In this document: in pieces, positions 12,598 through 25,299 of the stretch
Layout of the letters: the number at the start of each line of letters is the position of its first letter
How positions within the stretch are numbered: position 1 is the stretch's first letter
NCBI RefSeq assembly: GCF_905475395.1
Contig: NC_058338.1
Span: forward strand, 44,117,935 to 44,181,934
Direction of reading: 5' to 3'
DNA from: Chrysoperla carnea
Lineage: Eukaryota > Arthropoda > Insecta > Neuroptera > Chrysopidae
DNA: 64,000 bases
Translations under genes and position numbers: made by a program
The notes under the pieces: generated by a model
What the model was told of the DNA's origin: nothing
What the model saw: the letters and a program-made list of their open reading frames with translations, nothing else
Database searches by the model: none

Positions 12598-12950
12598 AAA
12601 AAAAAAAAACCGACAAATGCTTCGGGGATGGAACCCTTAACTCGCACTTGAAATATAGCTAAGAACACTGTACATTAAATAACCCTTTTCCTTATGACCA
12701 GACTGCAGAACCGATTTTGGAGATCATCCCCTCTTTTTTAGTTGTATCGGGAACGAAACCCTATACTCGCACTTGAAACATAGCTAAGAACACTCCCCCA
12801 CTCCCCATTAAATTACCTTTCACACAAAACAAAAAAATCAAAATCGGTTCATCCGTTTAGGAGCTACGATCCCACAGATAGACAAACAGGCATACATAGC
12901 GGACAAACTTAAAACAACCCTTTTTTGGTTCGGGGGTTAAAAACAGAGGA
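12598..12950 (+). repeat. LINE-tail-like repeat with an internal duplication
   Basis: ACTCGCACTTGAAA(T/C)ATAGCT followed by AAGAACACT occurs twice, 125 bp apart (12640 and 12765). Then come AAAATCGGTTCATCCG, CCCACAGATAGAC and a terminal GGTTCGGGGGTTAAAAA. This kind of 'GGTTCATCCGTTTAGGAGC' sequence is common near the 3' ends of insect retroposons. A related reverse-oriented segment with GTTCTTAGCTATGTTTCAAG lies at 36760-36960. Confidence 0.45.
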
Positions 12951-13360
12951 TACCGTGTTAGTCTTTTTTTCCCTTGTCCTTACGGACACCCTTTTTATCT
13001 ACAATGCAACTATTATCTACAAAGGGTTTAAATTTTTTAATGCGGAAGCCTAATTATTTTTCTAAATTAAAAAAATAGATCCTTATTATCCCAGAATAAT
13101 GTTCAATAAGACACATTTATACCAAATTAAAAGTGTATACGTTCTGTAGTTCGTTTTTGTGTTTGTTTATTTTTTTTTTTTTTCATTTTTGGCAAACCAA
13201 AGGAAATCTAACATTTTTCCGAAATAAAATCGTATTCTTTCTTACACGAAAAAAACTAGTTTCGTACCCAATTTTATCCAAATCCGTTCAAGGCTTAATT
13301 GAGTGACAAACAACCAAACCAAAAATTTAAAGAAGAAAATTTAAGAAAAAAATATTTAAA

Positions 13361-13525
13361 AAATGGTGGAAACGCGTATAAATAATGAATTACATTACAT
13401 TTTCCTATATACTATGCATTTATTTGCGCTCCCACTATATTTATCTAGAATTTTGAACAGGTATTTGAATAGTTTTGAGGTATTATTTATTATTATTCAG
13501 GTATTGTGAATAAATAGATATTTAT
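13361..13525 (-). repeat. Hairpin repeat family C, copy 2 (reverse)
   Basis: The reverse orientation of the unit at 10728. It begins AATGGTGGAAACGCGTATA and continues TTTGCGCTCCCACTATATTT, TATCTAGAATTTTGAACAGG and TATTATTATTCAGGTATTGTG. Confidence 0.7.
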
Positions 13526-13916
13526 TCGAACCTGTGCAATAGATAGTAGTTAAAGTTGTGTTTATCGGGAAGCCTAAGCGAGGGCGTGCTTATGGGTTTA
13601 ATGAATATTAATTAATTGCAGCTACAGGTGAGTTAAGATTAATAACTAACCGAGTCATCTAGTAATAAATATTTATATATACATATATGTCTTTAGTAAA
13701 ATAAAATAGTAATTTAATATTCTGTTGTTAATTCTATGTTTGTTATTTGTTTAAATAACTTCTTATCGGATATGTTTTTACTTACCTGGTTATGTCATAA
13801 AATTTATTATGTATTATATATTTGCAACAATTTGTAAAGATCCGGAACAAAATTTTATATTTTTAGATTATCAAATTACCAAGATAAATAAATATACACG
13901 AGTAGTTAAAACGTTT

Positions 13917-13918
<2 letters not shown>

Positions 13919-13992
<74 letters not shown>
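13919..13992. repeat. (TA)37 microsatellite
   Basis: An uninterrupted TA dinucleotide run of 74 bp. It makes the 95-codon ORF across this point (13809-14096) read as alternating Tyr-Ile, so that ORF is not a gene. Confidence 0.95.
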
Positions 13993-13995
<3 letters not shown>

Positions 13996-15060
13996 CATGT
14001 TCTAGAAGTCTTGATGAATTTAAAACACAACCTAAACCCTCTCCGTTGACCTTGATTAGTCTCGGTCCTCATATGCCCGAAATCAATATAAGGTGAGTTT
14101 GCATTTTGTTAGACAAAATGTTCAGTTTACAATTTATTTACAAATTATAAGAGGTAAAAATTATTTGATACTACATTATACGCCTAAATTGGATGTAGCT
14201 TCCGTAATTGCCTTGTTAATAGGGACTGTGACGATTTAAAAAAAACCCTTTTCAAAGAAAAATTTAGGACTCCAAGGCAATGCGCACAAATAAAGAGGAG
14301 AAAAATCCGTCGTAGGGGCGTCGTGATTTTAATACCATTTATACTTAATAAGTGGTGAGTTATAATAATATGGTATTTTTCCACTCTTAAATCAGATTCA
14401 AACTTTGAATTGAACTCTGTATAAAAACCAATAATAAAGACATCTATCAAAATAAACCTATATTGACAAATATACCAAAGTTATTGACAAATATACCACC
14501 AACATTGAACAATAAGAACCTGTTGTTAATACATATACCTATATAAAATAAAGACTTAATAATATATACGTCTTGTTGCAACTTTTACAAATAAAAAAAA
14601 TTAAATGTTATAAGTATTTTATCGATATATTTTTTCAATTTAATAATAATAAAAACACATATACTACTTATACGACAATAACATACACTTTAATATAGTA
14701 TAGACATCATGTGGGAATAAATTTATTTAATGGTCTGATATTAATAATGTCACAGGTAATAATAATGATTCTTCACACGTCAATTGAAATTGAGACGCTC
14801 ATTTATTCATATTTTTAATATCTCTAAGTAAATACTAGACTTTATATGTATATTGTGTAAGTAAATAACTATAAAATTATATAAAAATAAAAATATGTAC
14901 TTGTTGCAATTTAATAAAAAAATTATATTTATAATGAAATTATTATAGAAAAAAAATGACTTGGAGTGTTGTATTATTATTTTAAGGATATTTTATGTAA
15001 ATTGAGTGTACTTGGGAAAAAAACTGGGATTCATACATAATAATTTTTCTTTAGCAACAA
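13993..15060. other. No gene seen
   Basis: AT-rich sequence with a short local repeat (TTGACAAATATACCA at about 14463 and 14485). The 88-codon minus-strand ORF at 14184-14450 has no splice context and no recognisable family. Confidence 0.35.
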
Positions 15061-15136
15061 AAATATTCACAGCCCACAATATTTCTTCGGCCGGTACACT
15101 TTTTCATACTACTCTTTTGAATACAATTATGAAATT

Positions 15137-15640
15137 TTGCATATTGTTTTCAGAAACTATTTAATGAAATGCCACCTTAAATTTTATATTCAAAGAGACT
15201 ACGTGCATAGTTTCAGGGCTGTACCCAAAAGTAAGGATAAAGGTTCTTCTTGTCGTGTACCGACCGCAAAACAATGGAAATTACTATCGCAAATAGGTCT
15301 ACCGGAAACTGTGCCTGGTTAAATTAAAACTACATACTCCTTTGCTGTAAATATGCCGGAATACAACCATGCGATGTATCAAATATGAACAGGTATTGTC
15401 TGTTCAAGGTATCCAGTTGCCCAGATTGTTTTTAACAATATTTATCGTCTTACTGAAGGAAACTTGGAAAAACCACTTATAACAGACGATGTATGAATCA
15501 TAAGCAGGCTTATATCTTTGAATACAGCAACGGTCTATAGAATGACTAAACCATTAAATCGGGTATTTTTACATTTCAAGAGTACATGAATTTTACTCGT
15601 TTTCAACACCTGTAAAATAAAAACCCATGCAAGGGGACTT
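15137..15640 (+). pseudogene. Unrecognised protein-like blocks, broken
   Basis: After an acceptor-like TTTTGCATATTGTTTTCAG at about 15135-15153, an open frame reads protein-like sequence (for example FRAVPKSKDKGSS and PTAKQWKLLSQIGLPETVPG). It stops at the TAA near 15320. A second block in another frame near 15408-15496 gives YPVAQIVFNNIYRLTEGN, then LEKPLITDD and a stop. Composition is less A/T-driven than the surroundings. I do not recognise the protein. It could be the terminal exon of an unseen gene, but the second block in a different frame suits a decayed transposon better. Confidence 0.3.
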
Positions 15641-16780
15641 TTCAATTAAAACTTATTCAAGAAGACTTTCCAAGATAGTTTGAGAAATTCCTAGTTCTAC
15701 TCGATCAGAGACTTATTTCTCAAAACGTTAAACATCTTGAATATAACATAGTCGTTTTGCTGTTGGACTAAAATGATTTAAAAAACATTATATTCAATCA
15801 CGGCTCAAATATAGAAATAAAATATTCAATTCAAACATTTTCAATAACATACAGTTTTTATCCAGCACACAAACACATACAAAACATATAAATTAATAAT
15901 ATTGCAGGTTAAAAGAGTTAATTGATTCCAATATACAATGAACCAATAGCAAATCAGTGTACATTTATAAAAAGGAATACCGCTGGCGCCACTCCCTATA
16001 TTACATATACAAAATAATACACATATGGCCACCATATCAACAAATAAATCTGAATTATGAATATATATGTGCAAATATTGTGCAATAGGGAGTACGAGCC
16101 CTTTACCAAAGAAACAAGAAGTAAGCAGAGCAGACAAACAGAGAGTAGTAAACATTTGAATTGATTTTATTTGAAATTGATCAAAAATATTATGAAGTAA
16201 TCAATATTTGTATTTTTTATTATATCAATAATCAATTTTAATATAGTTATTTTATAGAGAACGCAGCGCGGTACGACTATTTTATGTTTTGTTAAAGTAT
16301 TAATATTAAAAAATATTTGGTTTATATAGGTTTTTAAAAACTTATAAAAATATAAGCCGCTTTTTTTCTATTCAGGCACTTCATAGGTGACCGACTGTAT
16401 TTTATGTTTATATGATAGTAAAGCTCTACGACTATGAGTTATTGGGAGATGAAAAACATGAGGAAATCGAAACAAATTTCTACACAAAAATTAGAAATTA
16501 TTGGAAGAAAATTGATGAATATTTCATGTCCAAAATAATTTAGTTTCTACGTTAGTTAACAATTTTAAAATACAATGCATAGTGCATAGTATAAACTTTA
16601 CCTTTAATACATCATCTTATTAATTAAATACATCGAAATATAAAATGGAAACGAATGATTTGCGGTAATTTGGACCCTCCCGGGAAAACAATGATATTTA
16701 CGAAAAAATTTGACAAACAAAAGTTATTTACTTTTTTATAAGTTTTTTTACCTTTTTAATAGTTTTTTACTTTAAAATTT
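15641..16780. other. No gene seen
   Basis: The 104-codon minus-strand ORF at 15841-16155 is hydrophobic and Cys-rich, without splice context or a recognisable family. It may be a chance ORF. Confidence 0.3.
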
Positions 16781-16784
16781 TATT

Positions 16785-16965
16785 TGTTACGCTATACAAG
16801 ATTGATTCTACGCAACCAAGACCTAGTGGCCCTAAGTTGCTCATTTATAAACTCAGACAAACGAAAATAGACCAATGGGGGGATTTTATTTTAAACACTT
16901 TTACTAAAATTTTCTTTGTAGCATCAGTATTTCTAAGCGTTACAAACTTAGGACTAAAGATAGAT
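16785..16965 (+). repeat. MITE family A, internal fragment
   Basis: A diverged core of the family seen at 1903: ACGCAACCAAGACC, GCTCATTTATAAACTCAGA, GAAAATAGACCAATGGGG and GCGTTACAAACTTAGGACTA. Both ends are missing. Confidence 0.6.
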
Positions 16966-18635
16966 TAATATTATACTCTGATATAGTTCATATTTAGGAT
17001 ATTTACTAATATAGAATTATTTAGCAAATATAAGTGTTTATGGGTACTTTTCCATCCATTGGAAAAAAGTCCTTTATAACAAGAATGCATTAATAATATA
17101 ACCAAAAAAAAGTCGTTAGCAGCAGAGATTTATAACAAATTACTCCATATTACCCCCTATATGATGCTTTATATTGGAAAGAAAAACCACTCCAAAAGTA
17201 ATTAAAACTTCTAAAAATATCCTTTTAGCTTCTACTCAATAGAAAATACCGAAAAATTATTTATGTAAAAATAAAAGATTGGGTAGATGATCATGAATAG
17301 ATACGTTTGACTAAACCATCAAAAATAAGTATGTTTGGTTAATGCGCTCGGTAAATTATTGACTAGGACTCGTTTAGTTACCATACCAACCATAAATTTT
17401 TATGAATACAAATACGGCGTGTTGTGAATCAAATGTGGACTTATGAGGTCCAATTATTCAAACCATTTAGCCAAAAATGACCTGTACTACAGTACGAATT
17501 TGGAATTTTTATAAATCAGAAATGATTTGTCAACATTGGTGGTTCGTGTACTTAACTATCATTAACTACAGCACAAGTAACAGACAATTCGCTAAAAACT
17601 TTGTGAAATGATGCTCTATTTAACAGTAGGTTCCTTCTCAATGGAACCATCTTATTTTTATGGTCTCTTTATGGTTCTTCTGCTGATTTTTACAGCAAAT
17701 TCCACCAAGTATTTTCTTATTTTTATGTATTGTGATCCTACTTTCATAATATTTCCTGAGATTTTCACGTATCGATGGTATCGAGAATTACCAAGCAGAT
17801 AAGCAGACATGCAGACAGTCAGGAAAACAAATTAATAAAAACGTGCTAAAAAATGAAAATAATTTAATGTTTAAACTCTTATAAAAATGTAAACAAAACA
17901 TATTGATGTTTTAAAAGGCATCCTAAAAAGCTATTTATTAATTTACTACATTGTGTAGCAACCACAATCAACGTTGTTCGCTACAACCATCTACTTATGT
18001 TTGAAAGGTGTTCAAATGTTTACTTCTGTATCGTATTAGCCAGAATAAATAGAAATAAGTGTAGCTAATGATCATTATTACATATATGATATTATTATAT
18101 ATTTTTACATTCTGCACGAAATAAATATGAGATTTAAAGACAAAAAATTAAAACAGTGGCATCAAAAATATTTTCAAAACAAACACGAAAACTACAAAAT
18201 TCATTGAAATTAGACCAAAAAATGGTATATGAAGGAAAATAAATACAAAAATTTTTGGGTATTCATTCGTCTCTCAGTTTTATTAGACAAACGATCATTA
18301 TTTCGCTACATTAGTCCATGTACAAAATAATCGTCATAAAATCCTACACTTTTCGAAATTTTTAAGATTGCGTTGCCAAGTCACAACTATCAAACCCTAT
18401 TCGTCATGTTTCTTCAGTGCGATTTAACAACACGAAAAAGTTTATTCCAATGCAGCTTCCTTTTGGATGTTTCTTTTCTTATTAAAATTCGAAAACGATG
18501 ACGTAATGCACATCCACGAAAATTCTTATTCAAAATCTGTTCAAAAAATCGTATCGCCAATTTTGACGATATTATCAGGGATTTCGCTATTAAACAGTCA
18601 AGTTAAATAGAATTTTCAAATTATAGGAAATTTTA
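16966..18635. other. No gene seen
   Basis: AT-rich. The 64-codon ORF at 17608-17802 is hydrophobic, has no flanking splice logic and no recognisable relative. Confidence 0.35.
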
Positions 18636-18639
18636 TACA

Positions 18640-18916
18640 TATGTTAGGTAAGGTTAGGTTATATTGGCTGTCCACGAAAGACACACTTAGGCTATAGAGC
18701 CCATTGTGATACCAAATATGTGTTTTACCACCTTTCCGCTGATAATTTTATTTATGAGCTCCTCAATTTCAGAGGCTGAGTGCACCTCCTTTATGCATAT
18801 ACCATGCACTACACCAGCCCATCACAACTATTAATTAAATTAATTTTGTTGCGACGGCGGAAATCGAGCCCGCTACCCTAAGCATACCGCGGACGGAATT
18901 GGTTACGCCTTAACGA
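18640..18916 (-). mobile_element. tRNA-derived SINE, copy 1
   Basis: Read on the minus strand, the head carries an A-box-like TTAAGGCGTAACCAATTCC. About 38 nt later comes a B-box-like GCGGGCTCGATTTCC, the spacing of an internal pol III promoter. The body follows (GAGCTCATAAATAAAATTAT, then CACAATGGGCTC) and the tail ends in short TAACC/TAACCT repeats (plus strand GTTAGGTAAGGTTAGGTT). A 5'-truncated copy lies at 57258-57440. The TTAGG-like tail is the SINE end and not a telomere. Confidence 0.65.
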
Positions 18917-19699
18917 AATATTGAAAATAAAAGAGCTTATAGGGCGCCTAGATTTCTTACATAAAATGACAAAATTATAAATTTTTTTCTTACAAAATAA
19001 AAATAAAATACTAATTAGACATTGAAAATCAATTTTTTTAACAAAATATAAATACTATTTTATAGTGTAAGTAAATAAAATATGAGAAAATTTAAATAAA
19101 TGATAATATATTCAAATTACGAAAGCTATTAGCATGACCTTCTAAAACAAATCAATTTTATCTGAAACTAAAATTTTTTTATCTCGGTCATAAATAAATT
19201 TTTCACTATAATTTTTTTTTTATGGATAAAATACCAATTTCATCAAAAAAAATAAACAATATATTATTTTTTTAACAAAATAAATAAATAACACACGCAA
19301 TTTTATATTCTACAATTTCGTGTAAACCATCATCTTTTTAAACTTTTTAAAATTTATTGTTTTCAACCTCAGAATCTTAAACAATTAAGTTTTTGAAAAT
19401 TTTATAAAAGCTCCTGGGTGTCCGTTTTGAGGCATCATATAACTATCCTCTGAGAAGCTCCCTCTAAGAAGTTTTTGTGGTAATCATTTTTTGTAATTTT
19501 CAGAACTTCTTAATTAATATTAGCGAATTTTTCACAATAAGCAAAATTAAAGCATTTTTTCAGGGTTTAAATTAATTTAACTCAAAAAGAATCCAAATTA
19601 TACTTTAAATAACGCCGATGATGAAAATTTTAAACACATTAATAAAGTTCATTTCGAATTGCGTATCAATTAACAAATCTGAAAACATACTCGCAGAAA

Positions 19700-20095
19700 C
19701 TAAACACTAAAAACAGTCAAAGTTCAGGAAATTTTAACAGTAAGTCGAATTTGAATGCGGTTTTCGGCATTCGATTCGTTAGAACGTCACGAAATTTTGT
19801 GACCTAAATTGATTTTTAAGAAATTAAAATATGCAATTTGCATAAATAATGTGCATTTAAAATCAGCGTAAATATACTAAATTGAAAATTCGGTGAATAG
19901 TGATAAAAATGATTCCAAACTTGTTACTCAGGGGTTTTAGGGGTTCCTGAACACGAATATCGCGATCGCGACCAGAATTGATCTCCGAGGTACCTGGTGT
20001 CCAGGGTAAACGGTACCTCCGTTGTCTCCTGGAGTATTCGGGAAATTCTTTATACAATCGGTCCAAACTCGTTACTCGGGAGTTTTTGGGGGTGC
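19700..20095 (+). repeat. Dispersed repeat family B, second copy
   Basis: It shares AAACACTAAAAACAGTCA, CTCCGAGGTACCTGGTGTCC, GTCTCCTGGAGTATTCGGG and ATCGGTCCAAACTCGTTACT with the copy at 4440, in a different internal order and with an extra copy of GAACACGAATATCGCGA. This suggests an originally tandem or satellite-like unit. The 67-codon ORF across it on the minus strand is a by-product. Confidence 0.6.
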
Positions 20096-20456
20096 ATACT
20101 AAATAAGTATTGTGAATTTTATGATCAAAACAAACATTTCGACCGAAAATAAAATATCCATACTACTTTTTTTAAGCAGAAAAAAATTCAGAAAGAAATC
20201 GTTCATTTTTTATCCTTAATTTGTTTATAATTAACCATTGAGCAGTAAGTATTAAAATTCGCAATTACGACGTATATTTTGTTAAAATCCTCATTTTTGT
20301 CTCCTCTTTTTCAAGCTCTTTAAAATGTCGAAAAACACCAAAACAATGAAAGTTGCCGCTAAAAAAATAATTTTTAACACAAAAATAGGCAATAAACAAG
20401 CCTCTTCAATTTTTTGACAGAAAAATAGTTTATTCGGTTCGCCTGTTTCTATAATT

Positions 20457-20919
20457 AAACAAGTGAAAACAAACAATTGACTGAGTTAATTGTTGAAATA
20501 CCATGTATACCCATATAATACATACTATACAATTTGCGCATAATATGCGCTCTCACAGGTGAACAGTGATGTTTACAAAAAAATGTTTCAAACAAAAGTT
20601 GTTTATTTATTTATAAAAAACATTTTTTACCTCTACCGGTTTACAAAATGGGTCCTACGGACTCAAGACTCAATTGACCTACGTTGCTCATTTACGAACT
20701 TGACCTCCCTTTTTACGTCCGTTGATATCCCTTTTCGTTTCTGAGTAATCGTGATGACAGACGGACAAGCAGACAGACGACAGACGACAGACAGACAACC
20801 AGAAATGGACTAATTAGGGGATTTTATAAACACCTATACCATATCATCAATATTTTAAAGCGTTACAAACTTGGGACTAAACTTAGTATACCTTGGTATA
20901 TTTCATATACATGGTATAA
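20457..20919 (+). mobile_element. MITE family A, near-complete copy
   Basis: It starts AAACAAGTGAAAACAAACAA, has ATACCATGTATA near the left end and TATACATGGTAT at the right end as inverted repeats. The core has GGGTCCTACGGAC and CAGACGACAGACAGACAACC, and the tail is GTTACAAACTTGGGACTAAA. It is the best-bounded copy of the family at about 463 bp. Confidence 0.75.
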
Positions 20920-21744
20920 TAAATACCTAATATATTTTTATATAAATAGCACACAGTTGTATATGCACTGGTTTCTTTCTTATTCTTGTAAGACATCATA
21001 TTTTATAGTATGGTCATTGCAGCGTGACGAGCTTCTGTCTATCGTACTTTGCGGCGCCGTCACATATGTGACATCATAAAATATCATTTCATTCCTGCAC
21101 CACCGTCAAACAAAATATGTAACAAACCCTTGTCTTCCTGTCGTTGTAATAATTAACTTTAAAAGTGTACAAATTTATTGTGTATTTGTTAAATTTAAAA
21201 TACTTCTAATAACAAACAGTCTTTAGTTTTTGTGACTTTTTTTTCTGGTTAAACAAATTAATTTTATAAAAAATAAAAGAAAAACATATTTTTAAAAAAC
21301 TTAAAAAATTTACTTAATTATTTTATTAAATGAAACGCCCGGAAACAAGATTTTAACACTATATAATTAACAAATTATTATATAATAAAATGAAACGTCT
21401 GTCTGCCGGTTCATTTATAGCTTGAATTTTATAGTAACAATTTTAAGGTAGTACTATCGGTAATAGACTTTGCATTCAGAATTTAATGAAAATTGGCAGA
21501 GTTGTCCATTATTATATAATAATTAACCAGTAAAATTTTTAGGGGCCTTCAGAGAATTACACGAATATCACTTTTGTCTACGGTAAGCCAAAGGTTTAAT
21601 TTTGGTGTAGCACTAAACTAAATCTTTAGCTTATGCCCTTATTTGCTGTAAAAAAAATTAAATAACTTCTGATCAGGGTTGGAAAAAGGGGTTATGATGA
21701 AATGCATCTGATTTTCCATTTCAAATGTTCAAGATTTTAAAGCT

Positions 21745-22349
21745 AAACAAGTGAAAACAAACAATTGACTGAGTTAATTGTTGAAATACCATGTATAGAC
21801 AGTGTTGATGAAGCAATCGTTTGTTTTTTGACGTCACGTTAATAAAAAAAGATATCCACTTTTAAATAGCTACACACACACTGATATTCCCATATTAATG
21901 CATACTATAAAATTTGCACCTAATAAGCGCCCTCGTGGGTAAACAGTGAAGTTTACAAAAAAATTTTCAAACAAAAGTTGTTTATTTTTTTTATAAAGAA
22001 CATTTTTTACATTTAAACTTTTGTATCTCTAACGGTTTACAAGATGGGTCCTACGGACCCAAGACCCAATTGACCCATATTGCTCATTTACGAACTTGAC
22101 CTCAGTTTTTAGGTCCTGAGTACGCTATAAAAATTTCATCTTGATATCTCTTTTCGTTTTTGAGTTATCGTGTCCACAGACGGACGGACGGACGGTCGGA
22201 CGGACGGACGGACAACCGGAAATGGACTAATTGGGTGATTCTATGAACACCCATACCAAAATTTTTTTCGTAGCATGAATATTTTTAGGCGTTACAAACT
22301 TTGGACTAAACTTAATATACTATGTATATTTCATATATACATGGTATAA
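21745..22349 (+). mobile_element. MITE family A, longest copy
   Basis: It has the same ends as the copy at 20457 and an identical left 40 bp, then about 100 bp of extra sequence after ATACCATGTATA. It holds a GGAC tetranucleotide run (GACGGACGGACGGACGG, about 22187-22213) and ends TTCATATATACATGGTATAA. It has no ORF of its own. Confidence 0.75.
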
Positions 22350-22439
22350 AAATGGACCTACAGTAGGTACAGTATCTCTAAGCTTTAAAGCTATAGGCTG
22401 CAGTAGCTATAAACTTTTCAACAATATTAACTATTAACA

Positions 22440-22730
22440 TGAGTCAATTGTTGAAAGACCCTGTATTAAAAGTGTTGAATACACAACACAGTAGAAAGTA
22501 TTTTCAATAATTTTCTTCTTTTTTCGTGAAGGTCACTAGTTGAAGTTACCTGCAATCTCCTTCTATCTCTTATATTTTTGGAGAAAATGTGATACCAAAG
22601 TTTTGTCCTATTTCGCGCCATCACGGATAAAGTTGTTTCTTTTACAAGGAACATTTTTTACATTTAAACTTTTGTTTTATATCGCCAACGGTTTCGAAGA
22701 CAATGTTTTAGAATTTTTTACTCTGACTCA
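22440..22730 (+). repeat. MITE family A, third adjacent degraded copy
   Basis: GAGTCAATTGTTGAAAGACC, GGAACATTTTTTACATTTAA and CGCCAACGGTTTCGAAGA match the left and central parts of the family. It lies about 90 bp beyond the copy ending at 22349, so three copies occur in the same direction within 2.3 kb. Confidence 0.5.
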
Positions 22731-22739
22731 CTAACTGTG

Positions 22740-23960
22740 AAACGTAGTTATCAGATTTATAAAAGTAAAACAAACATACAGGCAAGTTAGATTTAAGATT
22801 TCGAATAGGTAATTAAATCGGAAAGTAATTTAAATTTAGGACAGTAAAGAAATTCTAGAAAGTATGCAAAAGACAAGTGTACTTTAATGCAAATTAGCCT
22901 TATCGAAATCATATATTTATAACCGCAACCTACATCCGTAAATAATTGCCATATTATATTTATAAAAAACTATATTTATATAAATCGACATTCGAATTCA
23001 AGACCAATAAAAATAAATTAGAAATATTTTGACATAGATAATTATTCAAAAAAAAAAAATTTTCATCATCATAAAAATATCTTTTAGAAATAAAAATTAT
23101 AGAATTTATTTCATATTTTTTCGTTTGATCATCTCCGACTGAATAAGCAATAATAAATGAAAACTTTTGAAGATTTTATTATTAAAATAATTTCGTTACA
23201 ACGTGAAGAAAACACACTGTAACCACCCAAATACTGAAATAACTTACATATATCATACATGGATCATTTGATCTTTATTAGTTGCTCAAAAGACCGTGAC
23301 CACTCTCTATGTTCGTTGTACTCTATGTACGCATATACGAAAAAAATTACTCAAATATTTGTTTTGTTTTTCTTTCTACATACGAGGAAGGATGCGCTTT
23401 GTTTCTTTTAAATTTACAATATGTAAGTACTAAATAATTTTTTTTATTTTAATTTTATGTTTTAATTACAATTTCAAGAAATTTACTTTTAAAAATATTT
23501 TATTTAGACCAACTTATAAGTATTTTAAAATAAAACTAAAAAAATTAACAAACATGGCTATAAAATTAAAGAAAATTACAAATTCTCTATTGAAAGGAGA
23601 TGGGGCGATGAATTCATATTCGCCGATAAAAATTTTCTCATTCAAAGTCTTTAGATGAGGACCAACACTTTCAAGCTTTTTTTCCAAACGAATTTTGTAC
23701 AACTGTACATTTATCTTTTTATACAAATTTTTTTCCTTTATAAACAGAGTGGGGCAAAAATGTGATCGATTTTTTTAAATTTTGTTTTTACCATCTTAAA
23801 ATAGGTACATTTTTACACAAAAGCATTTTTAGGAAAATTACTTAAATTTTATTTTCAATAGAAAAATAAATTATATGTATTTTTAACTAAATTAAGTAAA
23901 TTGTATTTTAGCATATTAAATAAGTATTATTAAATTACATTAAAAAATAATTCAAGAAAA
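22740..23960. other. No gene seen
   Basis: AT-rich. The 70-codon minus-strand ORF at 23514-23726 has no exon context. Confidence 0.35.
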
Positions 23961-23969
23961 TTTACTATA

Positions 23970-24400
23970 TGTACAGGGTGCGCATTTAGGATGAAGGCAT
24001 CCTCATATTATCGTTAGTTATAGGAATAGCGATTTGAAATTTTTCAGTCATACAAGGTAATGGGTCACATTTATTAAGATAAACAATCGAAATCTGAAAT
24101 CTTTAAACTCTGCCTACTACAAATTTACAAATAGGGCCGATTCTTAATAGGCATTTAATTGTCTAGCGTAGGAGATGGTTAGAGATGTCGAAAAAAACTA
24201 TTAAAAAAAGTTGTTTAAATATTTTTTTTTATAGGTACTCATATACTGACTTTCATGACAAAATTCGCACTTTTAATTTTTTCATTATTTTGGCCTTTAC
24301 TCAAAATTATTATTAGTTAATTTTTTAATTATATATCTAACTAGTGTGCTATGGAATGTAAAAATTGGACAAATTGATAATTTAATAGTGTTATGTAAAT
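23970..24400 (+). repeat. Dispersed repeat family D, copy 1
   Basis: It begins TACAGGGTGCGCATTTAGG and contains AATGGGTCACATTTATTAAG, CCTACTACAAATTTACAAA and TAGGGCCGATTCTTAA. It ends past GTGTGCTATGGAATGTAAAA and TTGGACAAATTGATAA. At 43615-44060 these blocks recur, but the central part (ATTAAGAATCGGCCCTATTT) is inverted relative to the flank (GGGCTATGGAATATAAAAAC). The family is therefore a composite, or its parts have been inverted. Confidence 0.6.
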
Positions 24401-24409
24401 TCAAATAAT

Positions 24410-24550
24410 TATTTCATAAGGAACACTTTTTAAATTTAATCCCAATTGACCTATGCTTCTCATTTACGAATTCGAGCACGCTATGAAAATATTAGCTTGA
24501 TATCTGTTTTCGTTTTTAAGTTATTGTGTTTACGGACGAAAAATCGTTTT
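24410..24550 (+). repeat. MITE family A, core fragment
   Basis: CCAATTGACCTATGCTTCTC, TTTACGAATTCGAGCACGC and TTGATATCTGTTTTCGTTTT match the central part of the family. The ends are absent. Confidence 0.5.
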
Positions 24551-25299
24551 TTTTTTATTTCAAGCGGTTTGATGAAAAATAAACCAGACACATAGATAGA
24601 CCATTTCAAAATAGACATTTCAACGGTTTAAATGAGCACAGGCAGAGTATGAAAATCGAAAAAAACATCAATTTTTTACAACTGTTCCAGCAACCAAGGT
24701 GAAAGTACAAAATGTTACTTTTGTACCCGGTTTCCCCTACACTAGTGTATATAGATATAGGTTACTCGAGAAGTTAAGATTCAATATCTTTGGATACTTG
24801 TTCAAAGTAGATCGGACAGGAATAAAATATAATCATCAAGGTATATTGTTTTCTATAAGCAGACTAGCATGGTGTGATGCATCGAATATTATTTATAGAT
24901 TAATGTACTTTCACAATTTAAAATGATCGAATTATTTATTGTTCTGAAGATCCTTATAAAATCCGCTAAAAAAACGGCTTTGGACACGGATACGGATTTT
25001 TTATTCATAATATGTTTACACATAAAATTTTTAAGGATATATTAAAGTTTGTAGCGCAACAAATATTGAAGGCAGTAGCAAAGTTTTGTTTTGGATGTTC
25101 ATAATTACCTTCCTTCTGTCAATCCATCCAGCTTCAGGATAACTCGAAAAAGATAAAGAAATTTGTATAGCGTACGTTTAAGACATGATCATTCAATTTC
25201 GTAAAAGAGTGGGAAAATCAGTAGTCGGGTCGGTCCCACAGAACCGTGATCTTTTCAGATCAGTTCACCATTTTCTGCTGAATAGTTCATTTCATTTCA

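Noticed and set aside
13809..14096. 95-codon ORF on the plus strand
   Set aside because: Its middle is the TA microsatellite read as alternating Tyr-Ile. It has no homology and no splice context.
18640..18662. TTAGG-like repeats as an interstitial telomere
   Set aside because: Only a few imperfect units are present, at the end of a SINE that shows the same tail at 57258.
24699..24926. 75-codon ORF on the plus strand
   Set aside because: No domain, splice site or repeat relationship supports it.
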